The notes under the pieces were generated by a model. That model had not been told where the DNA came from, did no database searches, and saw only the letters and a program-made list of their open reading frames with translations. Below are positions 43,151-51,304 of a stretch of 64,000 nucleotides of DNA, piece by piece. Made by a program: the position numbers and the translations under genes. This DNA comes from an uncultured Bacteroidales bacterium (GTDB lineage Bacteria > Bacteroidota > Bacteroidia > Bacteroidales > F082), in assembly GCA_905234275.1 (NCBI GenBank), contig CAJOHD010000001.1:564838-628837 (forward strand), read 5' to 3'. Position 1 is the first letter of the stretch, and each line of letters begins with the position of its first letter.

Positions 43151-44194
43151 ATGAAGAGATTGTTTTTTTTAATTGGAATGGTATGTGTGGCTCTGGTTGG
43201 TAGGGCTGATGGCGTTAATTTTGCGGAAGCGGCCGAAAAGACTGTGAATACGGTTGTCCATATTCGCGCCGAGATCGTGACGAGAGGAAACAGCTATTAC
43301 GATTTCTTCGGTCCTTTGCTTGAACAGATTTATGGAGGAAGAGTTCAAGTTCCTGACAATGTGTCAGTTGGATTCGGCTCCGGTGTTGTGATTTCGCCTG
43401 ACGGCTATATCGTGACTAACAATCACGTGGTGGAAGGCGCTCGTAAAATTGAGGTGACTTTCAACGACAAACGTAAAAGGTTGGCAACGATTATCGGTGC
43501 TGACCCGACAACTGATATCGCTTTGATCAAAGTGGATGCCAAGAATCTCGAATTTCTCACTTTTGGTGATTCCGACAAGGTTAGAGTGGGTGAGTGGGTG
43601 CTTGCTGTGGGCAACCCGTTTAAGCTGACGTCAACAGTTACTGCCGGTATTGTGAGCGCTAAGGCAAGGAATATCAATATTTTAGGTGAAGGCACCATTG
43701 AGTCGTTCATTCAGACTGATGCTGCTGTGAATCCAGGCAACAGTGGTGGAGCTTTGGTCAATATCAATGGCGATTTGATTGGTATCAATGCGGCAATAGC
43801 CTCGCGCACAGGCAGTTACGAAGGTTATTCATTCGCAATCCCATCAAATATTGCAAAAAAAGTTGTAGAGGATTTTTTGATTTACGGCTCGCTGCAACGT
43901 GCTTATCTGGGCATTTCAATGATAGAAATAACAGAGGAATTCGGTGATTATAAAGGCTTAGATTACCTTTCGGGAGTTTACGTCGCTGAAGTTTTCCAAG
44001 GTGGAGCTGCTCAGAAAGCAGGTATTAAGAAAGATGATATCATATTGAGTGTCAATGGTTTGACGGTCGATACCCGTGCCCAGTTGATGGGCGCATTAGG
44101 ACAATATCGTCCTGGTGATGTCGTCGATGTGAAGATTAAACGTGGTGAAAAAGAAAAAACAATTAAGGTGACTCTGACGGGTTATCCTCAATAA
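43151..44194 (+). CDS. HtrA/DegP-family serine protease
   Basis: A 347-residue periplasmic protease or chaperone: signal peptide about 1-20, trypsin-like domain with triad His92 (TNNHVVEG), Asp122 (DPTTDIALIK) and Ser198 (NPGNSGGAL), and a single PDZ domain (about 255-345, GVYVAEVFQGGAAQKAGIKKDDIILSVNG). One PDZ makes it more DegS-like than DegP-like, but there is a cleavable-looking signal rather than an obvious anchor. It is followed after 12 nt by the primary sigma factor, so heat or envelope stress could couple both; that is inference. Confidence 0.94.
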   Translation: MKRLFFLIGMVCVALVGRADGVNFAEAAEKTVNTVVHIRAEIVTRGNSYYDFFGPLLEQIYGGRVQVPDNVSVGFGSGVVISPDGYIVTNNHVVEGARKIEVTFNDKRKRLATIIGADPTTDIALIKVDAKNLEFLTFGDSDKVRVGEWVLAVGNPFKLTSTVTAGIVSAKARNINILGEGTIESFIQTDAAVNPGNSGGALVNINGDLIGINAAIASRTGSYEGYSFAIPSNIAKKVVEDFLIYGSLQRAYLGISMIEITEEFGDYKGLDYLSGVYVAEVFQGGAAQKAGIKKDDIILSVNGLTVDTRAQLMGALGQYRPGDVVDVKIKRGEKEKTIKVTLTGYPQ

Positions 44195-44206
44195 AACAAT
44201 AAAGAT

Positions 44207-45073
44207 ATGAGACAATTAAAGATTTCTAAATCAATAACTAACCGCGAGCAAGGCGCTCTTGACAAATACCTCGCTGACATAGCGAAGGAGCCTATGATAA
44301 GCCCTGAAGAGGAAGTTGAACTCGCACAGAAGATAAAACTTGGCGATCAAATTGCACTTGACAAGCTTGTGAGAGCTAACCTCAGATTCGTTGTTTCTGT
44401 TGCAAAACAATATCAAAATCAAGGACTTAGCCTCGCTGATTTGATAAACGAAGGTAATGTGGGTCTTATCAAGGCGGCGCAGCGTTTCGACGAGACCAAA
44501 GGCTTCAAATTCATCTCGTATGCCGTCTGGTGGATTCGTCAGGCTATCCTGCAAGCCGTTGCCGAGCAGTCACGAATGGTGCGTCTGCCGTTGAATCAGG
44601 TGGGATTCCTCAGTCGTGTGAAAAAAACGGCATCATATCTCGAACAGCTATACCAGCGTAAGCCGACAATAAAGGAAATCGCCGACGAGCTTGATATGCC
44701 TGAAGACAAGATCGAGTCTATTATGAGAATAAGCTCCAAGGAAGTCTCAATGGACGCGCCTGTCACCGGAGATGACGATTTGACATTTATTGACACAGTC
44801 GTCCCAGAAGACAATAACGATGCAGACAAGCACATTGTTTCAGAGACAGAGTCGGCAGAGATAAAACGTTCATTATCAGTGCTTACCGAGAAAGAACGCA
44901 TGGTGATAACGTATTATTTCGGACTTGATTCGAGTCATGCATATACATTGGAAGAGATCGGTTATATGCTTGACATGACTCGTGAACGCGTGCGTCAGGT
45001 GAAAGATAAGGCGTTGAAAAAGCTAAGGACCCGTTCGAAAAAAAGTTTGCTTCATGTGTTAAATGATGACTAA
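44207..45073 (+). CDS. rpoD: Primary sigma factor (sigma-70)
   Basis: A 288-residue principal sigma factor of the Bacteroidota type, without region 1.1. It starts MRQLKISKSITNREQ. It has region 1.2 (ALDKYLADIAKEPMISPEEEVELA), region 2 (RANLRFVVSVAKQYQNQGLSLADLINEGNVGLIKAA, then RFDETKGFKFISYAVWWIRQAI), region 3, and region 4 with the helix-turn-helix LEEIGYMLDMTRERVRQVKDKALKKLR. This is the protein expected to read the TAnnTTTG boxes listed here. It is 12 nt after the HtrA gene with no promoter between, so at least part of its mRNA is shared. Confidence 0.96.
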   Translation: MRQLKISKSITNREQGALDKYLADIAKEPMISPEEEVELAQKIKLGDQIALDKLVRANLRFVVSVAKQYQNQGLSLADLINEGNVGLIKAAQRFDETKGFKFISYAVWWIRQAILQAVAEQSRMVRLPLNQVGFLSRVKKTASYLEQLYQRKPTIKEIADELDMPEDKIESIMRISSKEVSMDAPVTGDDDLTFIDTVVPEDNNDADKHIVSETESAEIKRSLSVLTEKERMVITYYFGLDSSHAYTLEEIGYMLDMTRERVRQVKDKALKKLRTRSKKSLLHVLNDD

Positions 45074-45080
45074 AATTTTG

Positions 45081-45088
45081 TAATTTTG
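45081..45088 (+). promoter_or_regulatory. yidC promoter, -7 box
   Basis: TAATTTTG followed by C, 27 nt before the yidC ATG and just after the rpoD stop. Confidence 0.65.
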
Positions 45089-45115
45089 CGCCTCATTATT
45101 TGAAATATTTTTTAT

Positions 45116-47050
45116 ATGAATAAAAATTCAATTATTGGTATTATCCTTATTATAGGAATTTTAGTTGGATGGACAATTTGGGTTACACCATCGAAAGAGG
45201 AAATCGCGAGACAAAGAGAGATTCAAGACTCTATCTATCAAGTAAATAGAGCACGTTATATCCAGGATTCAATACGTTTCGTAGAGGCGCAAAATGCAGC
45301 TGAACAACAGTTGATGGCACAGCCTGAAAATGGCGTAGCGTCAGACGCCGTGATGCGTGACAAATATGGCGTTTTCGCAACAACAGCGACAGGAGAGGAG
45401 AAACTTTATACTATTGAGAACGATGTTCTTAAGATGACTTTGACAACGAAGGGTGCTTTTGTCAAGACAGTTGAGCTGAAAGACTATAAAACATGGGATT
45501 CACTGCCACTTATCGGCTTCGACGAAAACACTTCCAAGTTCAATCTTTCATTCTTCGCTTCTAATAGAAATATCAATACTATTGATTTGTTCTTTACGCC
45601 TTATTTGAATAATTATCAATACGATGGCGACGAGAATATTGTTGTCGGCGAAAAACCATTGGTTTTCAGCATGAGAGCCTATTCTGATAATTTGACAGAT
45701 ATACTGAATCCGAATCAATATATTGAATTTACATATACCATCACAAAAGATGAATATATGATTGATTTCGATGTGAAGACTGTTAACATGAAAAACATTA
45801 TCGCATCGAACACCAATTTTGTCACAATTGACTGGTACGTTGATCTTTTGAAGCAGGAAAAGGCTGTTGACCGTTACAATGGTTCAAACGTTTATTATAA
45901 GTTCTTAAGTGATGACGTTGAATCACTTAGTGGCGATCGTGGCGGTGAGAAAGATGGAGAGAAAGACCTTCGCGCTAACCTCAAATGGTTGTCGTTCAAA
46001 CAGCGTTTCTTTAGTTATTCATTGATTGCCAAGGATAATTTCAACTCAGCAGTTGTCGGTTTGAAGACTGATGTCAGGAGCAAAAATCCACGTTATCTCA
46101 AGACAATGTATGCGACTATTGATGTGCCGTTTGACGCGTTCCAGGATAACAACACCATGGCGATGCAGTATTATTTCGGTCCTAACAGCCTGAAAATCAT
46201 GGATAAATATGATATCGGCCTCGATAAGCAGATTCCGCTTGGTGGTAAGCTTGTAGGCTGGATCAACAGATATATCGTTGTCAATGTTTTCGATTGGCTT
46301 GGTAGCTACGGCTGGAACTATGGTATTGTGATTTTGGTTTTGACCATCATTATCAAGTTGTGCTTGATGCCGTTTGCATACAAATCATATCAGTCAACGG
46401 CAAAGATGCGTGTCCTGAAGCCTGAAATCGACGAAATCAATGCGAAATTCCCGAATGAGGCTGACAATATGAAGAAACAACAGGCGGTGATGGACCTCTA
46501 CAAAAAAGCAGGTGCCAGTCCGACATCAGGATGCTTGCCGATGTTGCTTCAGCTGCCTATCTTATGGGCTGTATTCCGTTTCTTCCCGTCGAGTATCGAG
46601 CTCCGTCAGCAGCCATTCCTTTGGGCAGACGACCTCTCGACATACGACAGCATTCTTGACCTTGGATTTAACATCCCGTTCTACGGCGACCACGTCAGTT
46701 TGTTTACCTTGTTGATGACTGTTACGACAATTCTTTACACCTATATCAATAATAAGCAGATGGCGGCTACCAACCAGCAGGGCATGAAGGGAATGAAGGT
46801 CATGATGTATCTCATGCCGATTATGTTCCTCGGATTGTTCAATAGTTATTCAGCCGGTTTGAGCTATTATTACATGTTGGTGAATATCATCACCTTCATC
46901 CAGATGTATCTTTTCAGAGTTTTCACAGATGAAGATAAACTTCGTAAGAAAATTGAACTTGCGAAACAGAAACCTGTGAAGAAGTCGAGATTCCAGAAGA
47001 GACTGGAGGAGATGCAGAAACAGCAGCAACAAGCACAGAGAAAAAGATAA
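45116..47050 (+). CDS. yidC: Membrane protein insertase YidC
   Basis: A 644-residue YidC of the Gram-negative type: N-terminal membrane anchor (about 5-22), large periplasmic beta-sandwich (about 60-370), then the conserved five-helix insertase core from about residue 385 (NVFDWLGSYGWNYGIVILVLTIIIKLCLMPF; KKAGASPTSGCLPMLLQLPILWAVFRFFP). It ends in a basic, glutamine-rich tail (KKSRFQKRLEEMQKQQQQ), thought in this phylum to help ribosome contact. It inserts and folds inner-membrane proteins. Single gene, followed by a large inverted repeat. Confidence 0.97.
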   Translation: MNKNSIIGIILIIGILVGWTIWVTPSKEEIARQREIQDSIYQVNRARYIQDSIRFVEAQNAAEQQLMAQPENGVASDAVMRDKYGVFATTATGEEKLYTIENDVLKMTLTTKGAFVKTVELKDYKTWDSLPLIGFDENTSKFNLSFFASNRNINTIDLFFTPYLNNYQYDGDENIVVGEKPLVFSMRAYSDNLTDILNPNQYIEFTYTITKDEYMIDFDVKTVNMKNIIASNTNFVTIDWYVDLLKQEKAVDRYNGSNVYYKFLSDDVESLSGDRGGEKDGEKDLRANLKWLSFKQRFFSYSLIAKDNFNSAVVGLKTDVRSKNPRYLKTMYATIDVPFDAFQDNNTMAMQYYFGPNSLKIMDKYDIGLDKQIPLGGKLVGWINRYIVVNVFDWLGSYGWNYGIVILVLTIIIKLCLMPFAYKSYQSTAKMRVLKPEIDEINAKFPNEADNMKKQQAVMDLYKKAGASPTSGCLPMLLQLPILWAVFRFFPSSIELRQQPFLWADDLSTYDSILDLGFNIPFYGDHVSLFTLLMTVTTILYTYINNKQMAATNQQGMKGMKVMMYLMPIMFLGLFNSYSAGLSYYYMLVNIITFIQMYLFRVFTDEDKLRKKIELAKQKPVKKSRFQKRLEEMQKQQQQAQRKR

Positions 47051-47059
47051 TAACAAAAT

Positions 47060-47180
47060 GTCATTTCGACTGGAGTGGAATGAAATGGAACGTAATGGAG
47101 AAATCCTTGTTTTACGAAATCATTAAATGTTTACGTTAATAGAGGATTTCTCGACTTCACTTCGTTTCGCTCGAAATGAC
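47060..47180. repeat. Inverted pair of dispersed repeats
   Basis: A left copy (47060-47106, GTCATTTCGA to GAGAAATCCT) and a right copy in opposite orientation (47143-47180, AGGATTTCTC to TCGAAATGAC) face each other around a 36-nt centre. They form a long imperfect hairpin between yidC and aroK, resembling a small MITE or REP pair; it might also end yidC transcription. Confidence 0.75.
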
Positions 47181-47190
47181 GGGCTCAGAA

Positions 47191-47703
47191 ATGTTACCAG
47201 ATAGAATATACATTATCGGTTATATGTGTTCCGGAAAGTCGTCGATTTCACGGAAAGTGGCGGCAAGACTGGGTTATGAGCCATACGACACCGATGATTT
47301 GTTTGAGGAGAAATATCATATCTGCGTTCAGGATTTCTTTGAGAAATACGGTGAGGATTATTTCAGAAAGTTTGAATCTGAAATTCTAAAAAAGACAGGC
47401 GAGATGCACAATGTGGTGGTTTCCACGGGCGGCGGAACGCCTTGTTTTTTTGATAACATGCAATGGATGAAAGAGAATGGCACGACGATCTTTGTAAGAG
47501 TCAGTCCGCTCACGTCATTTCATAGAATCATGAATGCCAAGCGTAAACGTCCGTTGGTGTATGGAAAAACTGAGGATGAGCTTCGCCAATACGTTGAAAA
47601 TCATTACAATTCGCGACTGCCGATTTATGAGCAGGCGGATTTCATAGTTAAAGGTGAAAACTTCGATATCGAAGAGGTGATGAGTTGTTTATCTCAACTC
47701 TAA
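47191..47703 (+). CDS. aroK: Shikimate kinase
   Basis: A 170-residue shikimate kinase, phosphorylating shikimate in the chorismate pathway. The P-loop is GYMCSGKSS (10-18), then DTDDLFEEKY, the substrate-binding GEDYFRKFESE, VVSTGGGTPC (Walker-B-like shikimate loop) and the lid Arg in KRKRPLVYG. ATG 47191 is chosen: the alternative ATG at 47176 lies inside the dispersed repeat and would add five residues not seen in the family. No promoter box is visible. The last 15 nt overlap rlmD. Confidence 0.94.
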   Translation: MLPDRIYIIGYMCSGKSSISRKVAARLGYEPYDTDDLFEEKYHICVQDFFEKYGEDYFRKFESEILKKTGEMHNVVVSTGGGTPCFFDNMQWMKENGTTIFVRVSPLTSFHRIMNAKRKRPLVYGKTEDELRQYVENHYNSRLPIYEQADFIVKGENFDIEEVMSCLSQL

Positions 47704-49116
47704 TAACACCACGTTTTCGACATGCTGTGTGTGCGGGAACATATCGACTGGCTGCACGGCTTTTACTGCATACAAATCGTCAAGTAATTGTAAATCACGG
47801 GCTTGCGTGGCTGGATTACAGCTTACATAAACAATCTTTTTAGCCTGAATCTTCTTGAGTTGTTCGATGACTTTGTCGACCATACCTGCACGAGGCGGGT
47901 CTGTGACGATGAAATCGGGTTTGCCATGCTCGGCGATGAATTCATCGGTGAGTACCTTTGCCATGTCGCCAGCAAAGAACTCAGCATTTGAGATGTTGTT
48001 AAATTGCTCGTTGATTTTGGCATCCACGATGGCTTCCTCAACATATTCAATGCCCACCACGCGCTTCACGAAACGTGAGAAATACAAGGCGATGGTGCCG
48101 GTTCCAGTGTAGAGGTCATACATCAGCTCGTCGCCATGAACGTTGGCGAGGTCGAATGCCGCTTTATAAAGCCTTTCCGCCTGATACACGTTGGTTTGGA
48201 AGAACGAGACCGGACCGACACGGAACTTCAAATCATCAAATCCCGGACGCGGCGATTTCATCGTTTCCACCAGATAAGGCTCGCCTTTCAGACATTCGAA
48301 CGGCAAATCGGAAATAGTGTCGTTGAACTTATTGTTGATGACCAGCATCAGCGAGATTATCTGCGGGAAATTCATCGAAAGGGCAGGGATGAGCTCGTTT
48401 CTGACGATGTCGTTTTCCTCGTTTATCACTATGATTACCATGAATTCGCCTTTGCCGTTGCAACGGATTATGACGTTACGCATGGTGCCTTGGTGCGCTT
48501 TCACGTTATGATATGAAAGCTTGTGATTCATCGTGAAGTCCTTGATAAACAAGCGGATATCATTTGATGGATCTGCCTGAAGATAACATTTCTCGATGTC
48601 TAAAACGCGGTCATACAGTCCTGGAAGGTGGTAACCGAAACCTTTGCAGTCTTCTTCAGTATAAGTGCCTGCTGGAGCTCCGTCTGTGAGCCATTTGCGG
48701 TTAGAGAAGCTGTATTCGAGCTTGTTACGATAGTAAAACTGTTTCTTGCAGCCTAAAATCGGCATCATCTCAGGGTATTCGATCTTCCCGATGCGGTCGA
48801 AATTATCTTTAATCTGCTTCTGTTTGTAAAACAGTTGCCATTGATAATCAAGGTGTTGCCATTTGCAGCCGCCGCAGAGACCGAAGTGCTGGCAAACAGG
48901 TTTTACGCGCTTGTCGGATTCCTTTTTTATATTTAAAATCTTGCCGTCGAAGCAATTCGATTTCTTCTTAAACACTTGGATGTCAACGATATCGCCTGGT
49001 GCTCCGAATGGAATAAACACTACTTTCTCTTCCGGCTTGGCGATGCTCATGCCTTCCGAACCGGCGTCGATGATTTCGACGTCCTCAATAAACTGTGGCT
49101 GCTTAATTTTTTTCAT
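47689..49116 (-). CDS. rlmD: 23S rRNA uracil-5-methyltransferase (RlmD/TrmA family)
   Basis: A 475-residue SAM-dependent m5U methyltransferase. It has an N-terminal TRAM domain (about 8-65), the iron-sulfur cysteines in VKPVCQHFGLCGGCKWQHLDY, the SAM-binding segment MYDLYTGTGTIALYF, the motif VTDPPRAGM and the catalytic Cys in VYVSCNPATQARDL. It methylates a uridine of 23S rRNA. Bacteroidota carry RlmD-type enzymes of variable site choice (m5U747 or m5U1939), so the exact uridine is open. Confidence 0.92.
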   Translation of the reverse strand: MKKIKQPQFIEDVEIIDAGSEGMSIAKPEEKVVFIPFGAPGDIVDIQVFKKKSNCFDGKILNIKKESDKRVKPVCQHFGLCGGCKWQHLDYQWQLFYKQKQIKDNFDRIGKIEYPEMMPILGCKKQFYYRNKLEYSFSNRKWLTDGAPAGTYTEEDCKGFGYHLPGLYDRVLDIEKCYLQADPSNDIRLFIKDFTMNHKLSYHNVKAHQGTMRNVIIRCNGKGEFMVIIVINEENDIVRNELIPALSMNFPQIISLMLVINNKFNDTISDLPFECLKGEPYLVETMKSPRPGFDDLKFRVGPVSFFQTNVYQAERLYKAAFDLANVHGDELMYDLYTGTGTIALYFSRFVKRVVGIEYVEEAIVDAKINEQFNNISNAEFFAGDMAKVLTDEFIAEHGKPDFIVTDPPRAGMVDKVIEQLKKIQAKKIVYVSCNPATQARDLQLLDDLYAVKAVQPVDMFPHTQHVENVVLLELR

Positions 49117-49130
49117 GCCGCAAAATTACA

Positions 49131-49138
49131 AAAAATTT
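49131..49138 (-). promoter_or_regulatory. rlmD promoter, -7 box
   Basis: TAATTTTG followed by C on the minus strand. The predicted leader is under 12 nt. Confidence 0.65.
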
Positions 49139-49148
49139 TCTTCCCTCC

Positions 49149-49184
49149 GTCATTTCGAGCGAAACGAAGTGAAGTCGAGAAATC
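49149..49184. repeat. Dispersed repeat, single copy
   Basis: GTCATTTCGAGCGAAACGAA to GTCGAGAAATC, a third locus of the family also seen at 17119 and 47060. It sits between the divergent rlmD and nnrD promoters and ends 2 nt before the -33 element of nnrD. Confidence 0.8.
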
Positions 49185-49186
49185 TT

Positions 49187-49218
49187 TTTGTATTTTTAAA
49201 ATTCTTTTCATATTTTTG
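49187..49218 (+). promoter_or_regulatory. nnrD promoter (-33 and -7)
   Basis: TTTG at 49187-49190, a 20-nt spacer, and TATTTTTG at 49211-49218 followed by C, 14 nt before the ATG. Confidence 0.75.
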
Positions 49219-49232
49219 CAAAAATTAAAACA

Positions 49233-50072
49233 ATGAATATTCAGAACATAGCTGTTGATGCAAATTATGTAAAGCCATTGCTGCATAAGCGCGAGAAAGA
49301 TTCTCACAAAGGAACTTATGGTCACGCGCTGCTTATTGCGGGCTCGACGGGCAAAACCGGAGCTGCATTATTGGCTTCGGAATCTTGTATGCGCTCGGGT
49401 GTTGGCTTGTTGACTACACATTTGCCGAAATCGGCGATGCTACCGTTGCAAATATATTTGCCAGAGGCCATGATAAGTCCTGACGAGTCGGATAATTGTT
49501 TCTCGCAAGTGCCTGATTTGCAACCATATAACGCGATAGGAGTAGGACCTGGACTTGGAAAATCCGAAGAGACGGTGAACGCTTTAAAGCACCTTATTCA
49601 AGAAGCTAAAGTGCCTATGGTTTTGGATGCCGATGCTTTGAATATCATATCCGAAAACAAGGATTTGCTTTCGGCTTTGCCTGAAAACACTATCATCACG
49701 CCGCATGTCAAGGAGTTTGAACGTTTGTTTGGAGAATGTAAAGATAAACAGCAACGCATTGAGCTTCAGCGTGTTATGGCGCAAAAATTCAAGATTATCA
49801 TTGTTTTGAAAGGCGCTGGCACTACAATCATGCTTCCAGATGGACGTTGTTTTGTCAATTCAACTGGAAATCCTGGAATGGCTACAGCAGGCAGTGGCGA
49901 TGTGCTGACAGGAATAATTTTATCGCTCTTGGCACAACGTTACACTCCTGAAGAGGCAGCTGTCATTGGTGTTTTCATGCACGGAAGAGCAGGGGACAAG
50001 GCTGCGGAAAAGCTCGGTATGGAGGCAATGATCGCAAGGGATATCACTAATAGTTTAGAGTTTAGAGTGTAG
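49233..50072 (+). CDS. nnrD: ADP-dependent NAD(P)H-hydrate dehydratase
   Basis: A 279-residue YjeF C-terminal-type dehydratase that repairs hydrated NADH and NADPH. Motifs are HKGTYGHALLIAGSTGKTGAALLASESCMRSGVG (N-terminal glycine-rich segment) and STGNPGMATAGSGDVLTGIILSLL with the catalytic Asp near residue 220. It is the dehydratase alone: the N-terminal epimerase domain found fused in E. coli Nnr is absent and must be elsewhere if present. The last residues (SLEFRV) come from a short-period repeat that runs over the stop codon. Confidence 0.93.
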   Translation: MNIQNIAVDANYVKPLLHKREKDSHKGTYGHALLIAGSTGKTGAALLASESCMRSGVGLLTTHLPKSAMLPLQIYLPEAMISPDESDNCFSQVPDLQPYNAIGVGPGLGKSEETVNALKHLIQEAKVPMVLDADALNIISENKDLLSALPENTIITPHVKEFERLFGECKDKQQRIELQRVMAQKFKIIIVLKGAGTTIMLPDGRCFVNSTGNPGMATAGSGDVLTGIILSLLAQRYTPEEAAVIGVFMHGRAGDKAAEKLGMEAMIARDITNSLEFRV

Positions 50073-50107
50073 AGTTTAGAGTAGTTTAATAGTTTAATAG
50101 TTTAAAG
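50051..50107. repeat. Short-period repeat over the nnrD stop
   Basis: Units of TTTAGAG then TTTAATAG type start inside the last codons of nnrD and fill the gap to the CapA-like gene. Confidence 0.65.
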
Positions 50108-50116
50108 AGTCAGCAG

Positions 50117-51298
50117 ATGAAAAGAATAGTTTTAATAATTGCATTTTTGTTGGTTGTAATATTATCCTGCAACAGGAATAATTATTCAAATCTGCAAAAG
50201 ACTGATTATGTTGCGGAAGCCGTTCAGGAAGTTGTCGCTGAAGATGTCACGGAGACCTCTCCAGAAGTTATCCCTGAGCCCAAGGAATACCATATGAGCA
50301 TCTTGATAGCCGGCGATTTTATGCAGCACGGACCTCAGATTAAAGCAGCTTTGCAGCCTGATAGCTCTTATAACTATGACGAATGTTTTGCACGAGTGAA
50401 ACCTGTTATTGAGGATGCTGACGTAGCTATTGGCAACCTCGAAGTGACGCTGGGAGGCAAGCCGTATGCCGGCTATCCGCAGTTTCGGGCGCCTGACGAA
50501 TATCTGCAAGCTATCGTAGATGCTGGAATCGATATAATTTTAACGGCTAACAACCATTGTCTCGACAGTGGAAAGCACGGATTGGAACGCACTATAATGA
50601 TGATGGATTCGGTGGGCGTTCCTCATATTGGAACTTATATTGATTCGATGGAGCGAGCCGTTAATTATCCTTACTTGTTTGAGAAAAACGGCATTAGAGT
50701 GGCAGTTCTTAACTTTACATACGGCACGAATGGTCTCAAGGTTGAGAAGCCGAATATTGTGAATATGATGGATACCGCAGTAATTGCTGCCGATTTGAAT
50801 ACAGCAAAAGAGATGAATCCTGATGTGATCATTGCTATCCCGCATTGGGGTATTGAATATCAGACTTTGCCTTCAAAGGAGCAACGTAAAATGGCTAACT
50901 GGCTGATTGACAAAGGCGTTGATCATGTTATTGGAGGTCATCCGCATGTGGCTCAACCTATGGAACTGCTTAACGATGGACAAACTTTTATAGCTTATTC
51001 ATTGGGAAATGTCATCAGTAACCAATCGATGCCAAATACCTATGGCGGATATATGGTTCGCCTCGATTTTGTCAAAAACGACACGTTAACCATGCTTTCT
51101 GAATGCGCTTATATCCCGTATTGGGTTAGCCGTCCACACGACAACGATTTCAAACATAATTATCGCCTTTTGTCATTGGATGAGCCGGATTCGTTGCTGA
51201 CGGCAAAAGAGAGACAGCAGCGCGACACCATAAGCCAAGCAATGCGGACATTGTTTGAAAAGCACAACGTCGGCAATATCAAAGAAATAGGCTTTTAA
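50117..51298 (+). CDS. CapA-family lipoprotein
   Basis: A 393-residue lipoprotein (signal 1-17, Cys18 in VILSCNRN) with a CapA/PGA_cap metallophosphatase-like domain (about 60-340). Motifs are IAGDFMQHG, GNLEVTLGG, LTANNHCLDSG, IPHWGIEY and IGGHPHVAQP, covering the usual Asp, Asn and His metal ligands. The family includes the poly-gamma-glutamate capsule protein CapA, but no capBC genes are near, so a role in capsule is not supported. It follows nnrD by 44 nt. The stop is 6 nt from the convergent parE stop. Confidence 0.88.
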   Translation: MKRIVLIIAFLLVVILSCNRNNYSNLQKTDYVAEAVQEVVAEDVTETSPEVIPEPKEYHMSILIAGDFMQHGPQIKAALQPDSSYNYDECFARVKPVIEDADVAIGNLEVTLGGKPYAGYPQFRAPDEYLQAIVDAGIDIILTANNHCLDSGKHGLERTIMMMDSVGVPHIGTYIDSMERAVNYPYLFEKNGIRVAVLNFTYGTNGLKVEKPNIVNMMDTAVIAADLNTAKEMNPDVIIAIPHWGIEYQTLPSKEQRKMANWLIDKGVDHVIGGHPHVAQPMELLNDGQTFIAYSLGNVISNQSMPNTYGGYMVRLDFVKNDTLTMLSECAYIPYWVSRPHDNDFKHNYRLLSLDEPDSLLTAKERQQRDTISQAMRTLFEKHNVGNIKEIGF

Positions 51299-51304
51299 CC
51301 AGAT

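Noticed and set aside
47176..47190. Upstream ATG of aroK
   Set aside because: This ATG lies in the end of a dispersed repeat. ATG 47191 gives the conserved kinase start.
50117..51298. Capsule (poly-gamma-glutamate) locus
   Set aside because: The CapA-like protein stands without capB or capC genes, so only the fold is supported.
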